A stretch of 64,000 bases of DNA, taken from assembly GCA_032717465.1 (NCBI GenBank), contig CM064653.1:37923555-37987554 (forward strand). Direction: 5' to 3'. Shown one piece after another: positions 32,266 through 43,294 of the stretch. Position 1 is the stretch's first letter, and each line of letters begins with the position of its first letter. This DNA is from Coenobita brevimanus. Its lineage: Eukaryota; Arthropoda; Malacostraca; Decapoda; Coenobitidae. The notes under the pieces were generated by a model, which saw only the letters and a program-made list of their open reading frames with translations, ran no database searches and was not told where the DNA came from. The position numbers and the translations under genes were made by a program.

Positions 32266-32914
32266 TTAACCTACTGTCTCTTTTCCTAAAACATGTGTTG
32301 CCACAGTCATGTCCATTGCCTCCCCAAACTCGAGAATCCTTTCCCCTTCCGCATTCCTTGTACCATACGCACATCCCCCATGTACTCCTTCATAACCTTG
32401 TGCTGCTTCACCTACATGACCATTTAAGTCCCCTCCCAAAACCACTATCTCATAATCCTGCATACCACCTACTACACCTATTAAATCATCCCAAAATCTA
32501 TCTTTCTCTGCTTCATCTAATCCTGCCTGTGGAGCATATGCCGATATAATTGCAGCTATTTTTTTACCGAATAGAATTTTCACAGCTAATATCCTATCGT
32601 TTACTCTCATAACACTCATAACACATTCCACCCATTTCTCCACAACCATCACACCAATACCCCCATATCCGTCTGTCCTCCCCCTGCCAAAACAACTTAT
32701 AGTAACAGTCCTTCCCAACAATCTTTCTGGCTGATCGACCCCTGTACTGGACTTCCTGCAAACACGCCGCATCCACCCACCTCCTACTGAATGCCTCAAC
32801 AACTTCCCATGCTCTTCCCCTCAAACTTCCCACATTCCATGAACCCATCCTCATCCCCCTGGGTGATTTACTGTCCTCAAGCTTGCTTTGAAACTTATTC
32901 TTGTGTTTTGTCAT
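32266..32914 (-). pseudogene. RTE-1 endonuclease
   Basis: Two overlapping frames. The first opens MRMGSWNVGSLRGRAWEVVE, CLQEVQYRGRSARKI (metal-binding glutamate). The second has VNDRILAVKILFGKKIAAII, SAYAPQAGLDEAEKDRFWDD and EIVVLGGDLNGHVGEAAQGY, with the N and V of the GDLNGHVG box. This matches the apurinic endonuclease of RTE elements. A frameshift around 32650 and a stop near 32266 break it. Confidence 0.9.
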
Positions 32915-33505
32915 GGTCAGTATTAATAAAAAGTGATAGACATACCACAGGCCCCACTCGCTGAACAGTCCCAGGTCCAGGCAATGGATCTGGGACCCCT
33001 AGCCTACCAGCTTACCGGTGGCTGCAGTAGTGGCCTCGGGGCACCCTGCCAGGATAGCTGCGGGGACACCCTCCAAGTGTACCTTGGCACTGCAACTATT
33101 CCACTATTATACACCAACTGATAGGGCAGCCTCCTGGGACACTACTCCCAGGTCACAGGCCCCTCACTATTGGGCAGAAGCGGCAGCCTGGGAACCGCAA
33201 TGCCCTGTACCCTCTAGCACAGGCTCAAGCCCCATCTCGCCCTCGACCTATGATCGATGACGGCAGAACCCCCGTCACGCCTCCCCCCAGAAGTCCGAGG
33301 GAGGCGTGATGGAACACATGATGTATTTATGGATATGAAGTGTATATATGGATGATCTGGGTTGGGACTGCAAATGTGAGCTTGATTCTCGGCCTGCAAA
33401 TGAAGAATGAATGAATTCTAGCATGTACTTTTTTTGTCAGCCATATGCATTACTGTAAATATTCAGTAACCAACATATGGTGTTTTTTTTATGATAGAAA
33501 AAACC

Positions 33506-34240
33506 TTACCTAACCTTGTATATGCCTATGATGAACAGTTTTAACTTGTGTGAACCTGAAGCATTTGCACACATCAACACTGTTAGGTGCTCCTTGTTAT
33601 ATTTGAAACCCTTTGCAGGCTTTTCACCAGCCCCAGCCAAAGTTCTCCCAGGTATACTCTTGAAAAATAGGCCGGTCACGCCTGCATTATAAGCTTGGCA
33701 TGGCAGTAATCCATGCTTTCTGATTAGCTCAGAAAATTTTTGGCTGTAGTGTTCGGCAGCATCAGCATCAGCAGATTGGGTTTCACTGCTAACATCCAGC
33801 TGCCTGATGCCATGCCACTGCTTAAAATTCCTAAGCCAGCCACCTGAGAGGGCACATGGTTCAGTTATTTTAATTTTCTTATGAAACATCTTGGCCTTCT
33901 CTTTTATCACTGGGCCTGACACAGGTTTCCCTTCTGAGCCCTGCACCACAAACCAAATGTACAACATTTCGTCAAGCTCAATCAATTTAGGCTTTTTCAT
34001 GACATTTCGTTCGATTGATGAGCCACTCAAACCTTTAGACACAAACCTGTAGAGGTCATACCTTTGTTTCTTTATACCATAAAGAGTGGAAGAGCTCACG
34101 TTGAACTCTTACATTAATTTCTTTCTCGCAACACCAGCTTCCAATTTCTTCATTATCTCTAGTTTTCATGAAAAAGGAAGAAACTTATGCGTGCATTTCT
34201 TCATCACAGAAGAAAGCTGTCCATTTATTGAAGCCATTTT
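33506..34240 (-). pseudogene. TIG-2 transposase (Tigger/CENP-B-like), broken
   Basis: The part upstream of 34099 encodes MASINGQLSSVMKKC and LEIMKKLEAGVARKKLM, then a stop, then EFNVSSSTLYGIKKQ in the same frame; these form the N-terminal helix-turn-helix. The open 197-residue part has the CENP-B-type second DNA-binding domain (LDEMLYIWFVVQGSEGKPVS, GGWLRNFKQWHGIRQLDVS) and the start of the DDE domain: CQAYNAGVTGLFFKSIP, KEHLTVLMCANASGSHKLK. The family consensus is YNADETGL, so the first catalytic aspartate is lost (ADE to AGV). The DDE remainder is missing. Confidence 0.87.
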
Positions 34241-34747
34241 CCAACCCTGAGCACCTGAAAAACAGAGTAAAACCAAGACAAAGTTCCCCTTGAGTTCCCC
34301 ACAATTTTGAAAGTGACCACTCACAAGAACAGAGGTCACGGCCAAATATACGACAGACTCATACACACCACTCATACTCTCTCACCCAAGAGTGCTGGTG
34401 ACTAGCCCAGTAAGCCTGATGGAAGGTAAAGTCTGTGGCATCACATGCGACACGCACACACCACTCATAACATCTCACCCAAGAGCACTGGTAGCTAGCC
34501 AGTGAGCCTTATGGGAGGAGTAAAGTCTGTGGCATCATTACACAAGATGGCTGACAAACACGGCGCCCGTTTCAAAACTCCCACATACCAATATCTGTTG
34601 GAAAATGTGCAGAAAAACCAGGAAACTCTCAGAATAGGACTATTTATTAAAACTGCAGTAAATTTGGATTTTCCTAGACACTGGTTGCTGAAACACAGGA
34701 CTTTTACTGTATATGTACATACTGTACATATACATACATACATAAAT

Positions 34748-34755
<8 letters not shown>

Positions 34756-34836
<81 letters not shown>
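34756..34836. repeat. (TA)n microsatellite, ~80 bp
   Basis: TA run between TIG-2 and the foldback mariner. Confidence 0.96.
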
Positions 34837-35793
34837 CAGGGTGTTCAGTAAATACTGTATGTAGCAAAAATCATGGGGCGTATTCTGGAGATGATACTGA
34901 TTGCAAATTCCTTAATGAGCATATTGTGAGACAGCACTTCACAGACCTGCTAGGGATGTGTTGGAGTCTGGGGATTGTAAATGAGATGTCCATCATTTAC
35001 AGTGAGATTTGTCAACACTATCATACAATATGCTAGAAACTGGTAGGCTATGTTATTCACATTTGCACCAAATGTTCAAAAGTCCGGACTCCTCGCTCAA
35101 TGCATTTGCAACCCGTTGCAGAAGTGGCTGCAGCACACGTTCCAAAGCCCCGGGACATTTGCTGATACGTGCCACACTGTCTGCACACAACGCCACAATT
35201 CCTCACGGTTTGGAACCTCTGTAGCATACACCTTGCTTTTAATGTGCTGCTGTAGGAAGAAGTCAAAGGCAGTAATGTCAGGTGACCAAGGTGGCTACGG
35301 CACTGGACCACCTCACCCAAGCCATTGTCCAGGAAACACAGCATTTAGGTAATCCCTTGCTATTCTAGCATAATGGAATAAAGCACCTATGAAGACACAT
35401 TAAAAGCAAAGTGTGTGCCACAGAGGTTCCAAACCGTGGGGAATTATGGTGTCATGCGCAGGACAGTGTGGCACGTATCAGCAACAATCCCCTGGCTTTG
35501 GAACATGTGCTACAGTCACTTTTGCGACAGGCTGCTGCATGCATTGAGCAAGGAGTCCTGAGTTGTGAACATTTGCTGTAAAGCATGGTGTATAATACTG
35601 TTAATAAATTTCACCGTAAATGATGGATGTCTCATTTACAATCCCTGACTCCAGCACATCAATAACAGATCTGTGAAGTGCTGTAACTCCCAAATTGTTG
35701 AGATTTTGCAATATGCTCATTTAGTAATTTGCATTCAGTATTGTCTCCTGAATACACCCCCTGATTTTTGCTACATATTTACTGAACACCCTG
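34837..35793. mobile_element. Foldback mariner: ~410-bp inverted arms, each a transposase 3' end
   Basis: Ends CAGGGTGTTCAGTAAATA (left) and, on the minus strand, CAGGGTGTTCAGTAAATATG (right), flanked by TA. The arms match far inward: CCACGGTTTGGAACCTCTGT and GCTGATACGTGCCACACTGT occur in both in opposite orientation (near 35150-35225 and 35420-35490). Read outward from about 35280, the left arm translates (minus strand) PWSPDITAFDFFLQQHIKSK, VPNREELWRCVQTVWH, the PDxxxxDFF C-terminal signature of mariner/IS630-type transposases. The right arm carries the same on the plus strand. About 130 bp of loop. Confidence 0.85.
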
Positions 35794-35970
35794 TATATAT
35801 ACAGTAAAAGTCCGGTAATCTGAATCACAGGGGACCGAGGGACTTTTGGACTATTGTTTTTTTTGGACTACTGAAAACACAAGAAATATGTACATGATCA
35901 TTAGATGAATATTTGCTAGCAGGTACATCCAAGTCCAAGGGCAAGTCCAAGCCAGATGAATCCTTAGATA

Positions 35971-37083
35971 ACTATCTATCTGCCTATCTATTGCCAGATG
36001 CCTTAATCCCACACAGGGTGGCCACAACAAATCACTTCCATGTCATCCTGTCCCCCGCCATTTCACTGCCCTGCTCCCAGCTCACACACCCCTCTCATAT
36101 ACCTCTCCACTCCATCTCATCCTTGGCCTCCCCCTCCCTCTCTCCCCCTCCACCTCATTCACATACACTCTCCTTGTCAGTCTCTCTCTCCATCCTCTCC
36201 ACATGGCCAAACCACCTCCATGTTTTCCTCCTAAAGCTTCCTATCACACCCATATCCACACCACAATGCTCCTTCACATCCTCATATGTTAGTCTGTCCC
36301 TCCATGTGACTCTACATGCTCCTTTCAAATAACTCATTTCCACTGCTCACACTCTTGACTTGTGTCACTCCAACAAGGTCCATGCTTCACTTCCATATGC
36401 TAGAGTTGGTATCACAATACTGTCATGCAGTAACTTTTTCACTTCCATGCTCACTTCCCTGTTTCTTATCACTGCTTTCAAGGAACCAGCAACCTTTCCT
36501 CCTTGTTGTACCCTTTCAAGCACTTCACCCTCCAAAATTCCATCCTTACTCATCACACTACCCAAGTACTTAAACGTACTCACATTTTCCATTTTCTCAT
36601 CATCCAACCTCACGGTACATTCACTGCCTTCACTTCTCTCGAAGACAATAACTTTACTCTTCCCTACATTCACCTTTAGATTCTGTTTCTTAAACACTCC
36701 CCCAAACTCATCCACCAAGCCTTCTAGCTCCCCTTTGTCTTCACTTGACAACACAGTATCATCTGCAAACAACAGTACAGGGAGTTTCCAAACACTGCCC
36801 TCTCTCATTAGGGTCACTCCAACATCCACTGCCCTACCTTGTATCCCCTTTATAACCTCATCCATATACAGACTGAACAACCATGGAGACATGACACATC
36901 CTTGTTTCAATCCAACCTTGAAATACAAAAATTCACTCAGTTCACTATCCACATGCACTGCAGCCTTAGCCCCCTCATACATACTGTTCACAGCATTCTA
37001 CAACTTCCCATCTACCCCATATATTCTTAATACTTTCCACAATTCTTGTCTATCCACCCTGTCATATGCTTTCTCCAGATTGG
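35971..37083 (-). mobile_element. RTE-2 3' half inserted in TIG-3
   Basis: Ends left in a (GATA)n-type tail after GGCATCTGGCAA. A 208-residue frame (36365-36991) carries SPWLFSLYMDEVIKGIQGRA, LPVLLFADDTVLSSEDKGEL (catalytic FADD), NVGKSKVIVFERSEGSECTV and VSTFKYLGSVMSKDG. The far C-terminus (WRWFGHVERMERE) is in another frame at 36155-36343. 5' truncated at the LEKAYDRVD motif. Confidence 0.92.
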
Positions 37084-37102
37084 AAAAATCCCCCCAAAAT
37101 TC

Positions 37103-37226
37103 AAAAATTCATTCATTCATTTTTCATTCACTGCCAGACGCCATGTATCCCAAACGGGGTGGCCAAGGGCTTAGAGTTAATTGTTTTACAGGGAGGGGCA
37201 CTAATCCTCCACCAACCCCACTTGAC
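37103..37226 (-). mobile_element. SINE with RTE-2 body and tail, fragment
   Basis: Minus strand: TGGTGGAGGATTAGTGCCCC, CTGTAAAACAATTAACTC, GGCCACCCCGTTTGGGATAC, GGCGTCTGGCAGTGAATG. Same body and end as SINE-5S (9911-10004) but without its 5S head and with an (AATG)n tail. Confidence 0.83.
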
Positions 37227-37330
37227 AAAAATGCCCAGGAAAATTTGAAAAATTTTGTCTTGACAAATTCAGAGTATTGGGATTTTTGGATTATTGGTGG
37301 CTGGATTAGAGGACTTTTATTGTAAATACA

Positions 37331-37364
<34 letters not shown>
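37331..37364. repeat. (TA)n microsatellite
   Basis: TA run between TIG-3 and TIG-1. Confidence 0.95.
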
Positions 37365-37367
<3 letters not shown>

Positions 37368-37369
<2 letters not shown>

Positions 37370-39046
37370 TAATCCCTCTAATATCCGAACGCCCAATATC
37401 CGAACATCCCCACTAACCGGACATAATCATCCTGGGATCCAGTATTCCCAAAATAAGCCAAAAACCGCAAAAAAATTCGAAAAAAAATCTGACTTTTTTC
37501 CCTTCCCATAATTTGAAATTCCCGCCTGTCACCAAACAGCTGTTACACCATGGTCCCTTCACCCCTTCCTTCCTCCCCCTCCCCCCTCCCCTGACAGGGT
37601 TGCCATTTGGTATTTTTCATTACCAACTGTGGGCCAATTTGGTAATGAATAATTCGTTTGGTAATGAATCAGAATAATGCATTACCAAATGGATTTTTCA
37701 CATGTATGAGGATACACAGGATGGAGATGGTGGATTGTTTGCTCTCTCTGATTAATCTGCTACCCTACATAGTGTGAAAATAATCAACATGGTGTTAATT
37801 ATAAGGAGAGTGATTACATGTTTTTCCACTTGTATGAGTAAGGATGGAGGTTTGGAGGGTGAAGTGCTTGAAAGGGTACAGCAGGAAAGAAAGGTTGCTG
37901 GTTCTTTGAAAGCAGTGATAAGAAACAGGGGAGTGAGCATGGAAGTGAAAAAGTTACTACATGACAGTATTGTGATACCAACTCTAACGTACGGAAGTGA
38001 AGCTTGGACGTTGTTGGAAGGACACAAGTCAAGAGTGAGAGCAGTGGAAATGAGTTATTTAAGAGAAGCCTGTGGAGTCACATGGAGAGATAGGCTGACG
38101 AATAAGGATATAAAGGAACGTTGTGGTGTTGATGTGGATGTGATAGGGAGCATTATGAGTAACACACTGAGGTGGTTTGGCCATGTGGAGAGGATGGAGG
38201 GTGAAAGACTGACGAAGAGAGTGGATGTGAGTGAGGTGGAGGGGGGAAGAGGGAGGGGGAGGCCGAGGATGAGATGGAGGGATGGGGTGGAGAGGTATAT
38301 GAGAGAGGGGGGTGTGAGTTGGGAGCAGGGCAGTGAAATGGCGGGGTACAGGGCGACTTGGAGGCGATTTGTTTGTGGCCACCCCAAACGGGATTGAGGC
38401 GTCTGGCAATAAATAGATAGATATATAATTAGTGAAGAATAAATGCTAGCTTTACGAATTTGGTAATGAAAAGTTAAATTTGGTAATGAAAGTTGAGAAG
38501 ATTGGTAATGTGGCTGTTGCGATCTGGCAACTCTGTTACCCCGCCAACATCAACAGTCACAGTCTAACTCTGATCGAGAGCAGATGCTCATTGCAGTGCA
38601 AGCCACAGGTGCTTGTTTTTTGTGAATAAACAGTGAATAAACTGCAATACCTCGCCACTAGAACACACGGGAATTTACAGTGTTGTGCAGTGTTAAGAAA
38701 TTAGAATTTAGAGTGTAGAGGATTAACTGTGGACTGCAAACTGGTGGTTCAAACCAGTCCAGGAGCAAGGGACTTGTAAGTACCCAGAATGTTTAATATT
38801 GTATAAACTCACCTCTAAAACCTCATTTTATGGTTCTTTTGCATTTATTTCAGTCTTTTATGTCCCTTATTGGTGTGATTTGGGTCTTAAATAGATGCAA
38901 TGCATTTCCAGAGGGAGTTGTATAGGTGTTTTTCTGAGTTAGGGTCCATAAGTACAAGTCCAGGAGGCTGGGGCCCAATATCCGGACAGGACCACTATCC
39001 AGACCTGCCTATGGCTCTATTACGTCGGATATTGGAGGGATTACTG
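37368..39046. mobile_element. TIG-1 copy 2, carrying an RTE-2 insertion
   Basis: Left end AGTAATCCCTCTAATATCCG, right end (minus) CAGTAATCCCTCCAATATCC, a near-perfect inverted pair next to TA repeats. Co-linear with copy 1 except for RTE-2 at 37834-38420. Confidence 0.9.
37834..38420 (+). mobile_element. RTE-2 3' end, open C-terminal frame
   Basis: Inserted at CACTTGTAT of TIG-1. The open frame (from about 37834 to 38397) reads SKDGGLEGEVLERVQQERKV, AGSLKAVIRNRGVSMEVKKL, TYGSEAWTLLEGHKSRV, WFGHVERMEGERLTKRVDVS and ends FVCGHPKRD. The 3' end is GGCCACCCCAAACGGGATTG, GGCGTCTGGCAATAAATAGA. Uninterrupted, so young. It has only the last ~190 residues of the polymerase. Confidence 0.92.
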
Positions 39047-39056
39047 TATATATATA

Positions 39057-39108
<52 letters not shown>
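39047..39108. repeat. (TA)n microsatellite
   Basis: TA run between TIG-1 copy 2 and a SINE-H fragment. Confidence 0.96.
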
Positions 39109-39111
<3 letters not shown>

Positions 39112-39199
39112 CATCCATCCATCCAATCCTACATTGCCCCATGAGGAGCACGGGAGCCCGGGGCTAAGCAGTTGGTCCCGGCATTTAAGATGAGAGTGA
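39109..39199 (-). mobile_element. SINE-H fragment, 3' end
   Basis: (CCAT)n, CAATCCTACATTGCCCCATG, GGCTAAGCAGTTGGTCCCGG, TTTAAGATGAGAGTGA; then TA repeats to 39222. Truncated within the core. Confidence 0.9.
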
Positions 39200-39224
39200 A
39201 TATATATATATATATATATATAAA

Positions 39225-40547
39225 CAGTGGAATATCAAATTTCGACAGTTTAGAATTCGATTAATCAAATTTCGATGCATTTTGGAGTGGTCTGCCTACC
39301 GTACTTTTCGATGCAAAAGTCGCGTATTTTGATGCTTTCAGGGCCAAACTCAAACCAAAACAAGCAAAGATAATATTTTTGATGCGAACCAAAATGCAAG
39401 AAGTGAAGGAAAATTATAAGAAAAAGTATGAACCTAACCCAATATCGTATGTGACATGTGCTCTCAGGGCCAGACTCCAACCAAAACAAGCAAAGATAAT
39501 ATTTTTGATGTGAACCAAAATGCTAGAAATGAAGGAAAATTATAAGAAGTATGAGCCTAACCTAATATCGTATGTGACGTGTCAAGAAGAGAATGAAAAT
39601 CAACATCATTTATTCACATAGTATATGAAGCATACGATGATATGGTTCTAAGACAATTCACCGTCAAGTCAATTTGCCTGTCAGATAATTCCCCGTCAAA
39701 ACATGGACGATTTCCCGTCAGGACAATTCCCCGTCATTCTATAAACATACTTATTATTAACTAATCAATACTTTAATAACTCGAAGATATAACAAGAGAA
39801 ATTAAAGGAAAAGAATCAATAGTAGAAATACTAAAACAAAATGAATTACAGGTGGTAGCAAATACAGTGGGCAGAATACTGAAACGAAGAGAAGTATGGT
39901 AATTATGAATATAAGGAGCAACATAGAAATGAACAAAAGAGACAGAAAAAAAATAAGTCATGTTGTTTAAGGACAAGAGCTCCCGGATGAGAGTAGGCAT
40001 CAACAACAACAAGCCATGTGCATGCCGATGCTCTGTTGTCGCAGCCACCTTGTGACTGTCCTGCCAGCAGCCAGCCCTCTACAGCCAAGTGCTGCACTTT
40101 AAGCCTGTACCTTCCACATGTGGACATGCATTTCACTGCAATTCAGTTGTATGTATTTTCTTTGTATTTTTGTTGCAACTTACCTGTTTCAAGATGGCAA
40201 GCAAGAGTGGTTCTTCGGGTAGCAGTGGTAACGGACAAGAGCAGCCTGGCACCTCTAAATCTACGCAGCCAAAGGAGAAATGGCAATACAGGAAAGGGCA
40301 GAAATACACCAAGTATACAGTTGCTGACAGTATGGCAATAAAATGCAGAACTACAGTTACTTAACCACAATTATAGTTCATTAAGTTTACAGGGGGTGTG
40401 GGCAAAAAATCATGATTTTAGATAGTTAGGTTCGGAGGCCCCGGACCCAAACTAATTTTTCCCATGTGAAGTTCAGTTTAAATTTCAATTATTTGAAGTT
40501 TGCGGTGATTTTTAGGTACATATGCCCATTGAAATATGAGATTCCAC

Positions 40548-40549
<2 letters not shown>
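39225..40549 (+). mobile_element. TIG-4, Tigger-like element
   Basis: Left end CAGTGGAATATCAAATTTCG, right end (minus) CAGTGGAATCTCATATTTCA, next to TA-rich runs. Contains a ~165-bp direct duplication (AAACAAGCAAAGATAATATT at 39357 and 39483) and a CCCGTCA-rich block (39651-39737). One short coding frame near the 3' end. Confidence 0.82.
40194..40364 (+). CDS. Small serine/glycine-rich ORF in TIG-4, function unknown
   Basis: 56 residues: MASKSGSSGSSGNGQEQPGT, then KEKWQYRKGQKYTKYTVADS and a stop. A low-complexity polar start followed by a basic K/Y-rich stretch. By position it could be the truncated N-terminus of a transposase, but I see no helix-turn-helix signature. Not recognised. Confidence 0.35.
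   Translation: MASKSGSSGSSGNGQEQPGTSKSTQPKEKWQYRKGQKYTKYTVADSMAIKCRTTVT

Positions 40550-40557
<8 letters not shown>

Positions 40558-40598
<41 letters not shown>
40558..40598. repeat. (TA)n microsatellite
   Basis: TA run, preceded by a short GT run, between TIG-4 and SINE-T. Confidence 0.96.
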
Positions 40599-40600
<2 letters not shown>

Positions 40601-40602
<2 letters not shown>

Positions 40603-40995
40603 CTCATCTCATCAGCCATTTGAGTGTTCACTGCAGGACCGGCCTATCCCAACCGAAGTGGGGACGATACAGCCAATGTATCTCTACCAAGTGGCTTAGG
40701 CTGTCTGGTAAAGACTGTATGTAGGGTGAGAAGCGCTTGTAAGTGTAACTGTTGTGTTGGAGTGGCTTTGGATGTGTGTGTAGTCTGTGAACCAAGTGTA
40801 ATAGGCCCGCGCAAGCCAACTGGGTACAAACATACTTTACAGTATGCAACACTGGTTCAACCACAGCACTCCTTGTGTCCGCCAACGCAGTAAGTGGCAT
40901 GAAGAACGCTCCTAAAGTTTATAATCCTGGCGGAGAGCAAACCCTCGTTCTTCAGTGTACAAAAACGCACACTTTACCACTGTACCACAGAGGCT

Positions 40996-40997
<2 letters not shown>
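40601..40997 (-). mobile_element. SINE-T copy 1, tRNA-derived SINE
   Basis: On the minus strand it begins GGAGCCTCTGTGGTACAGTGG (A-box TGGTACAGTGG) and has a B-box-like region GGGTTTGCTCTCCGCC. About 330 bp of unrelated body follow, ending CACTCAAATGGCTGATGAGA with a (GATGA)n tail. TA runs lie on both sides. Confidence 0.85.

Positions 40998-41032
<35 letters not shown>
40998..41032. repeat. (TA)n microsatellite
   Basis: TA run between SINE-T and TIG-5. Confidence 0.95.
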
Positions 41033-41036
<4 letters not shown>

Positions 41037-42107
41037 CAGTACAATCCCAGCTATCCGGTATCCAGACAAACGGAATACTCAGAACAACGGGAAAATTCAA
41101 GGGCTGGTAAAAATGTCAGTAAGTTATAACTGTGCCCCAATCTGAATGGACTGCCAAACCGCCGTTTGATTGCGTCATGCGAGGCTGGGTGAAGTCAGAC
41201 AAAGCGAGGTGAAGGCATTTCCGGCTAATGTAAATCCCTAGCAAATCCTCTTAACCACCCCTCCTCTCCCCCTCTTTCCCCTACTTGAATTCAGTCATCC
41301 TCCACACCCTCCAAAAATCACCAGTCTGCATTTTGCCACCAGACAGTAAACAAGCTCTCTTGCTATTGTGTTCCTCTGATAGACGGTAATTTGTACACTC
41401 CAAAATGCCTAAAGTGCAAACTAAACGTAAGCGTATCGTGCTTACCTTGAAACAGAAGCTGGACATATGCAACAGACTTGAAAAAGGCGATCATTATAAA
41501 ACACTAATGGCTGAATATAAATGTTAATAGAAATGAAAGTTTACTTTGTTGGAAGAAAAATAAATAAATAATATGCCTGCATTTCATACGTACATCATTT
41601 ATTTTATTTTCTGCAAAACAGCTGAGTGGCGGGTGAGGGGTGGAGTGATGGAGGTCAGGTGGGGAAGAAGAAGAACAGTCGGAAACGTAAACAAACTCAC
41701 GTGGGGGCACAGGTGTCGTGCTAATTCTACAGTGCAGTCTTAACACATCATCAGTTCACTAATAAATGTTCAAGCTTTTATTTCTTTATTTTATTTTTCA
41801 ATTTTTATGAGTACAGTACATATAATGAATACAGTAATTCGGTAAACAATGGACTGGTGCAATTTGCAGTACTGCAAATTGCTCGACATTGCACGCACGT
41901 CCGTTATGACCATGGTGTGTGTTTACAAGGCAGTTTTTCAGGTGGAATCTCTTAGTGTAACCCCTAATGTGACTGGTGAGTACCTGAACTGCATTTACTG
42001 CTGTGATAGCCTTTGTATAGATTTGACTTGAAAATCAGAAATACGGGAAAAATCTGTAACCGGCAAGGTAAATTCCCCAAGCCACCCGGTTAACTGGGAT
42101 TGTACTG
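41037..42107 (+). mobile_element. TIG-5, pogo/Tigger-like element
   Basis: Left end CAGTACAATCCCAGCTATCC, right end (minus) CAGTACAATCCCAGTTAACC, flanked by TA. 1.07 kb. Holds the first 40 codons of a pogo-type transposase (41405-41527); the rest of the transposase is deleted. Confidence 0.9.
41405..41527 (+). pseudogene. TIG-5 transposase N-terminus (pogo helix-turn-helix)
   Basis: [20 protein letters not shown], then [20 protein letters not shown] and a stop. The pattern KRK-x-x-x-LTLKQKL-[DE]-I-x-x-RLEKG is the CENP-B/pogo N-terminal DNA-binding motif. The normal protein is several hundred residues; only this domain remains, typical of internally deleted copies. Confidence 0.85.
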
Positions 42108-42552
42108 TATATATATATATACAGTACCCTCACGTCCAACACGCGTTAGTCCAGCACGATTCACGTCCAGGACGGAGAGCAAATAATTAGTATTATTTAA
42201 TACAATTTAATTACTGCAACACAAGTGTGTTAGCATAACACGCACAGAGCTCCGAGAAGTGGGCGAAATCCGCAGAGTTCACCTCTAGCACGATCACCCC
42301 CAGTCCAACACGGTCATAATGGACGTTCCCATTATGATGATAGCCAATGAAAACTTCTGATCAAGTAGCCTTCCCCGCCCGCTATCGAGACATCATCATG
42401 ATGCCACCCAATTAAAAACGCTTCTGCTGTCACATGATGTTTTGTTTAAATTTCTCACGCCACAGCGCCACTCAGTCGCATAATTCGCATTGGAAGGTGC
42501 TTTTTTCTTGCTGCATTTTCTGCCCTTGTTACTGCATTTTACCCTGCTCACG

Positions 42553-42945
42553 ATGCCTAGGAAGCCTTCTGAGAACCCCAAGAAGCGTCGGCACCTCCCT
42601 CAGGCCACCAAGCTAGAAAGCATCGAGAGGAAGAAGAAAGGGGAGAGGAAAGTTGACATTGCCAAGGCCTACGACATGAATGAAGCCAACGTGAGGACCA
42701 TAATAAAAAACCAAGACAAGATCCTGGCAGCCAAAGGCTATCACACGGCACTTCATACCAGGTTTGCCGAGGATACGATGGTAAATCGGAACGGTAACGT
42801 GATAAAATATCTGACGATACCACAGGCATTTGGAATTCATCAGGATGGATTCCTGTCGAGGATACGACGGGCAAAACAGTGTGACCAAAACCCAGGCGAC
42901 TCGACAGAGAATGTATCGTACCACAGTATTGAACATTTAGCCTGA
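42553..42945 (+). pseudogene. TIG-6 transposase N-terminus
   Basis: 130 residues from MPRKPSENPKKRRHLPQATK. LESIERKKKGERKVDIAKAY-DMNEANVRTIIKNQDKI is a pogo/CENP-B-type helix-turn-helix. From about residue 70 the sequence no longer looks like a transposase; GAGGATACGA occurs on both sides (42769, 42859), suggesting a replaced or deleted centre. Ends VSYHSIEHLA and a stop. Confidence 0.78.
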
Positions 42946-43084
42946 CACTGAATACATATTAATATTTTAGAATAAATATCAATCGTTTTGAAAACCTTCT
43001 CATCGGCGTGTGTACCAATTTATAAACAAAGTTGCTTCTCCTTATTCTCTACTGAGTCAGCGACAGCGATCACCTTCCACAGTC

Positions 43085-43294
43085 ACGAGACGGGGCTCTG
43101 GCAACAGTGTGAGAAGCATGCCCTTTGCCGAGGATTACAGAATGCTAGGACAGGCAGAAGCAGGACTTTCCATGGCTGTGGATGAAGATAGTGATTCTGC
43201 GTGTGATTTCGAAGGATTTATGAGGGAGGTTGAGGAGGAGCAACAGCCATTACCCGCTAGTGACGCCAGCAGCCATCCTCCGGGGACCCAGTAG
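43085..43294 (+). pseudogene. TIG-6 transposase C-terminal tail remnant
   Basis: Reads VTRRGSGNSVRSMPFAEDYR, then AVDEDSDSACDFEGFMREVE and a stop after SSHPPGTQ. An acidic tail after the DDE domain is common in Tigger-type transposases. Frame and order match the N-terminal part but the catalytic domain between is gone. Confidence 0.5.

Larger units (their letters stand above)
29840..33312 (-). mobile_element. RTE-1, near full length, decayed
   Basis: RTE-class LINE reading right to left. 5' region 32915-33312; endonuclease 32266-32914; linker and RT 30953-32214; C-terminus 30038-30835; short 3' UTR to about 29840. Frames break near 32600, 32230, 31350, 30900 and 30550. Fragments of the same family lie at 2035-2400 and 17045-17745. 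Confidence 0.9.
29388..34709 (-). mobile_element. TIG-2, Tigger/pogo-like transposon holding a whole RTE-1
   Basis: Left terminus CAGTAGAAGTCCTGTCTTTC (29388), right terminus on the minus strand CAGTAAAAGTCCTGTGTTTC (34709), each next to TA. Interior: ~153-bp tandem units (29560-29830 and 33310-33470) and a decayed transposase (33506-34240). RTE-1 at 29840-33312 splits the tandem array. Without RTE-1 the element is about 1.85 kb. Confidence 0.85.
35802..37322. mobile_element. TIG-3, Tigger-like MITE hosting RTE-2 and a SINE
   Basis: Left end CAGTAAAAGTCCGGTAATCT; right end (minus) CAATAAAAGTCCTCTAATCC; TA at both sides. The element's own sequence is only ~290 bp (35802-35970 and 37227-37322). 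RTE-2 fills 35971-37083 and a SINE fragment 37103-37226. Confidence 0.8.

Noticed and set aside
42613..42936. Minus-strand frames over the TIG-6 transposase
   Set aside because: The plus strand encodes a pogo-type helix-turn-helix with a good start; the minus frames match nothing.
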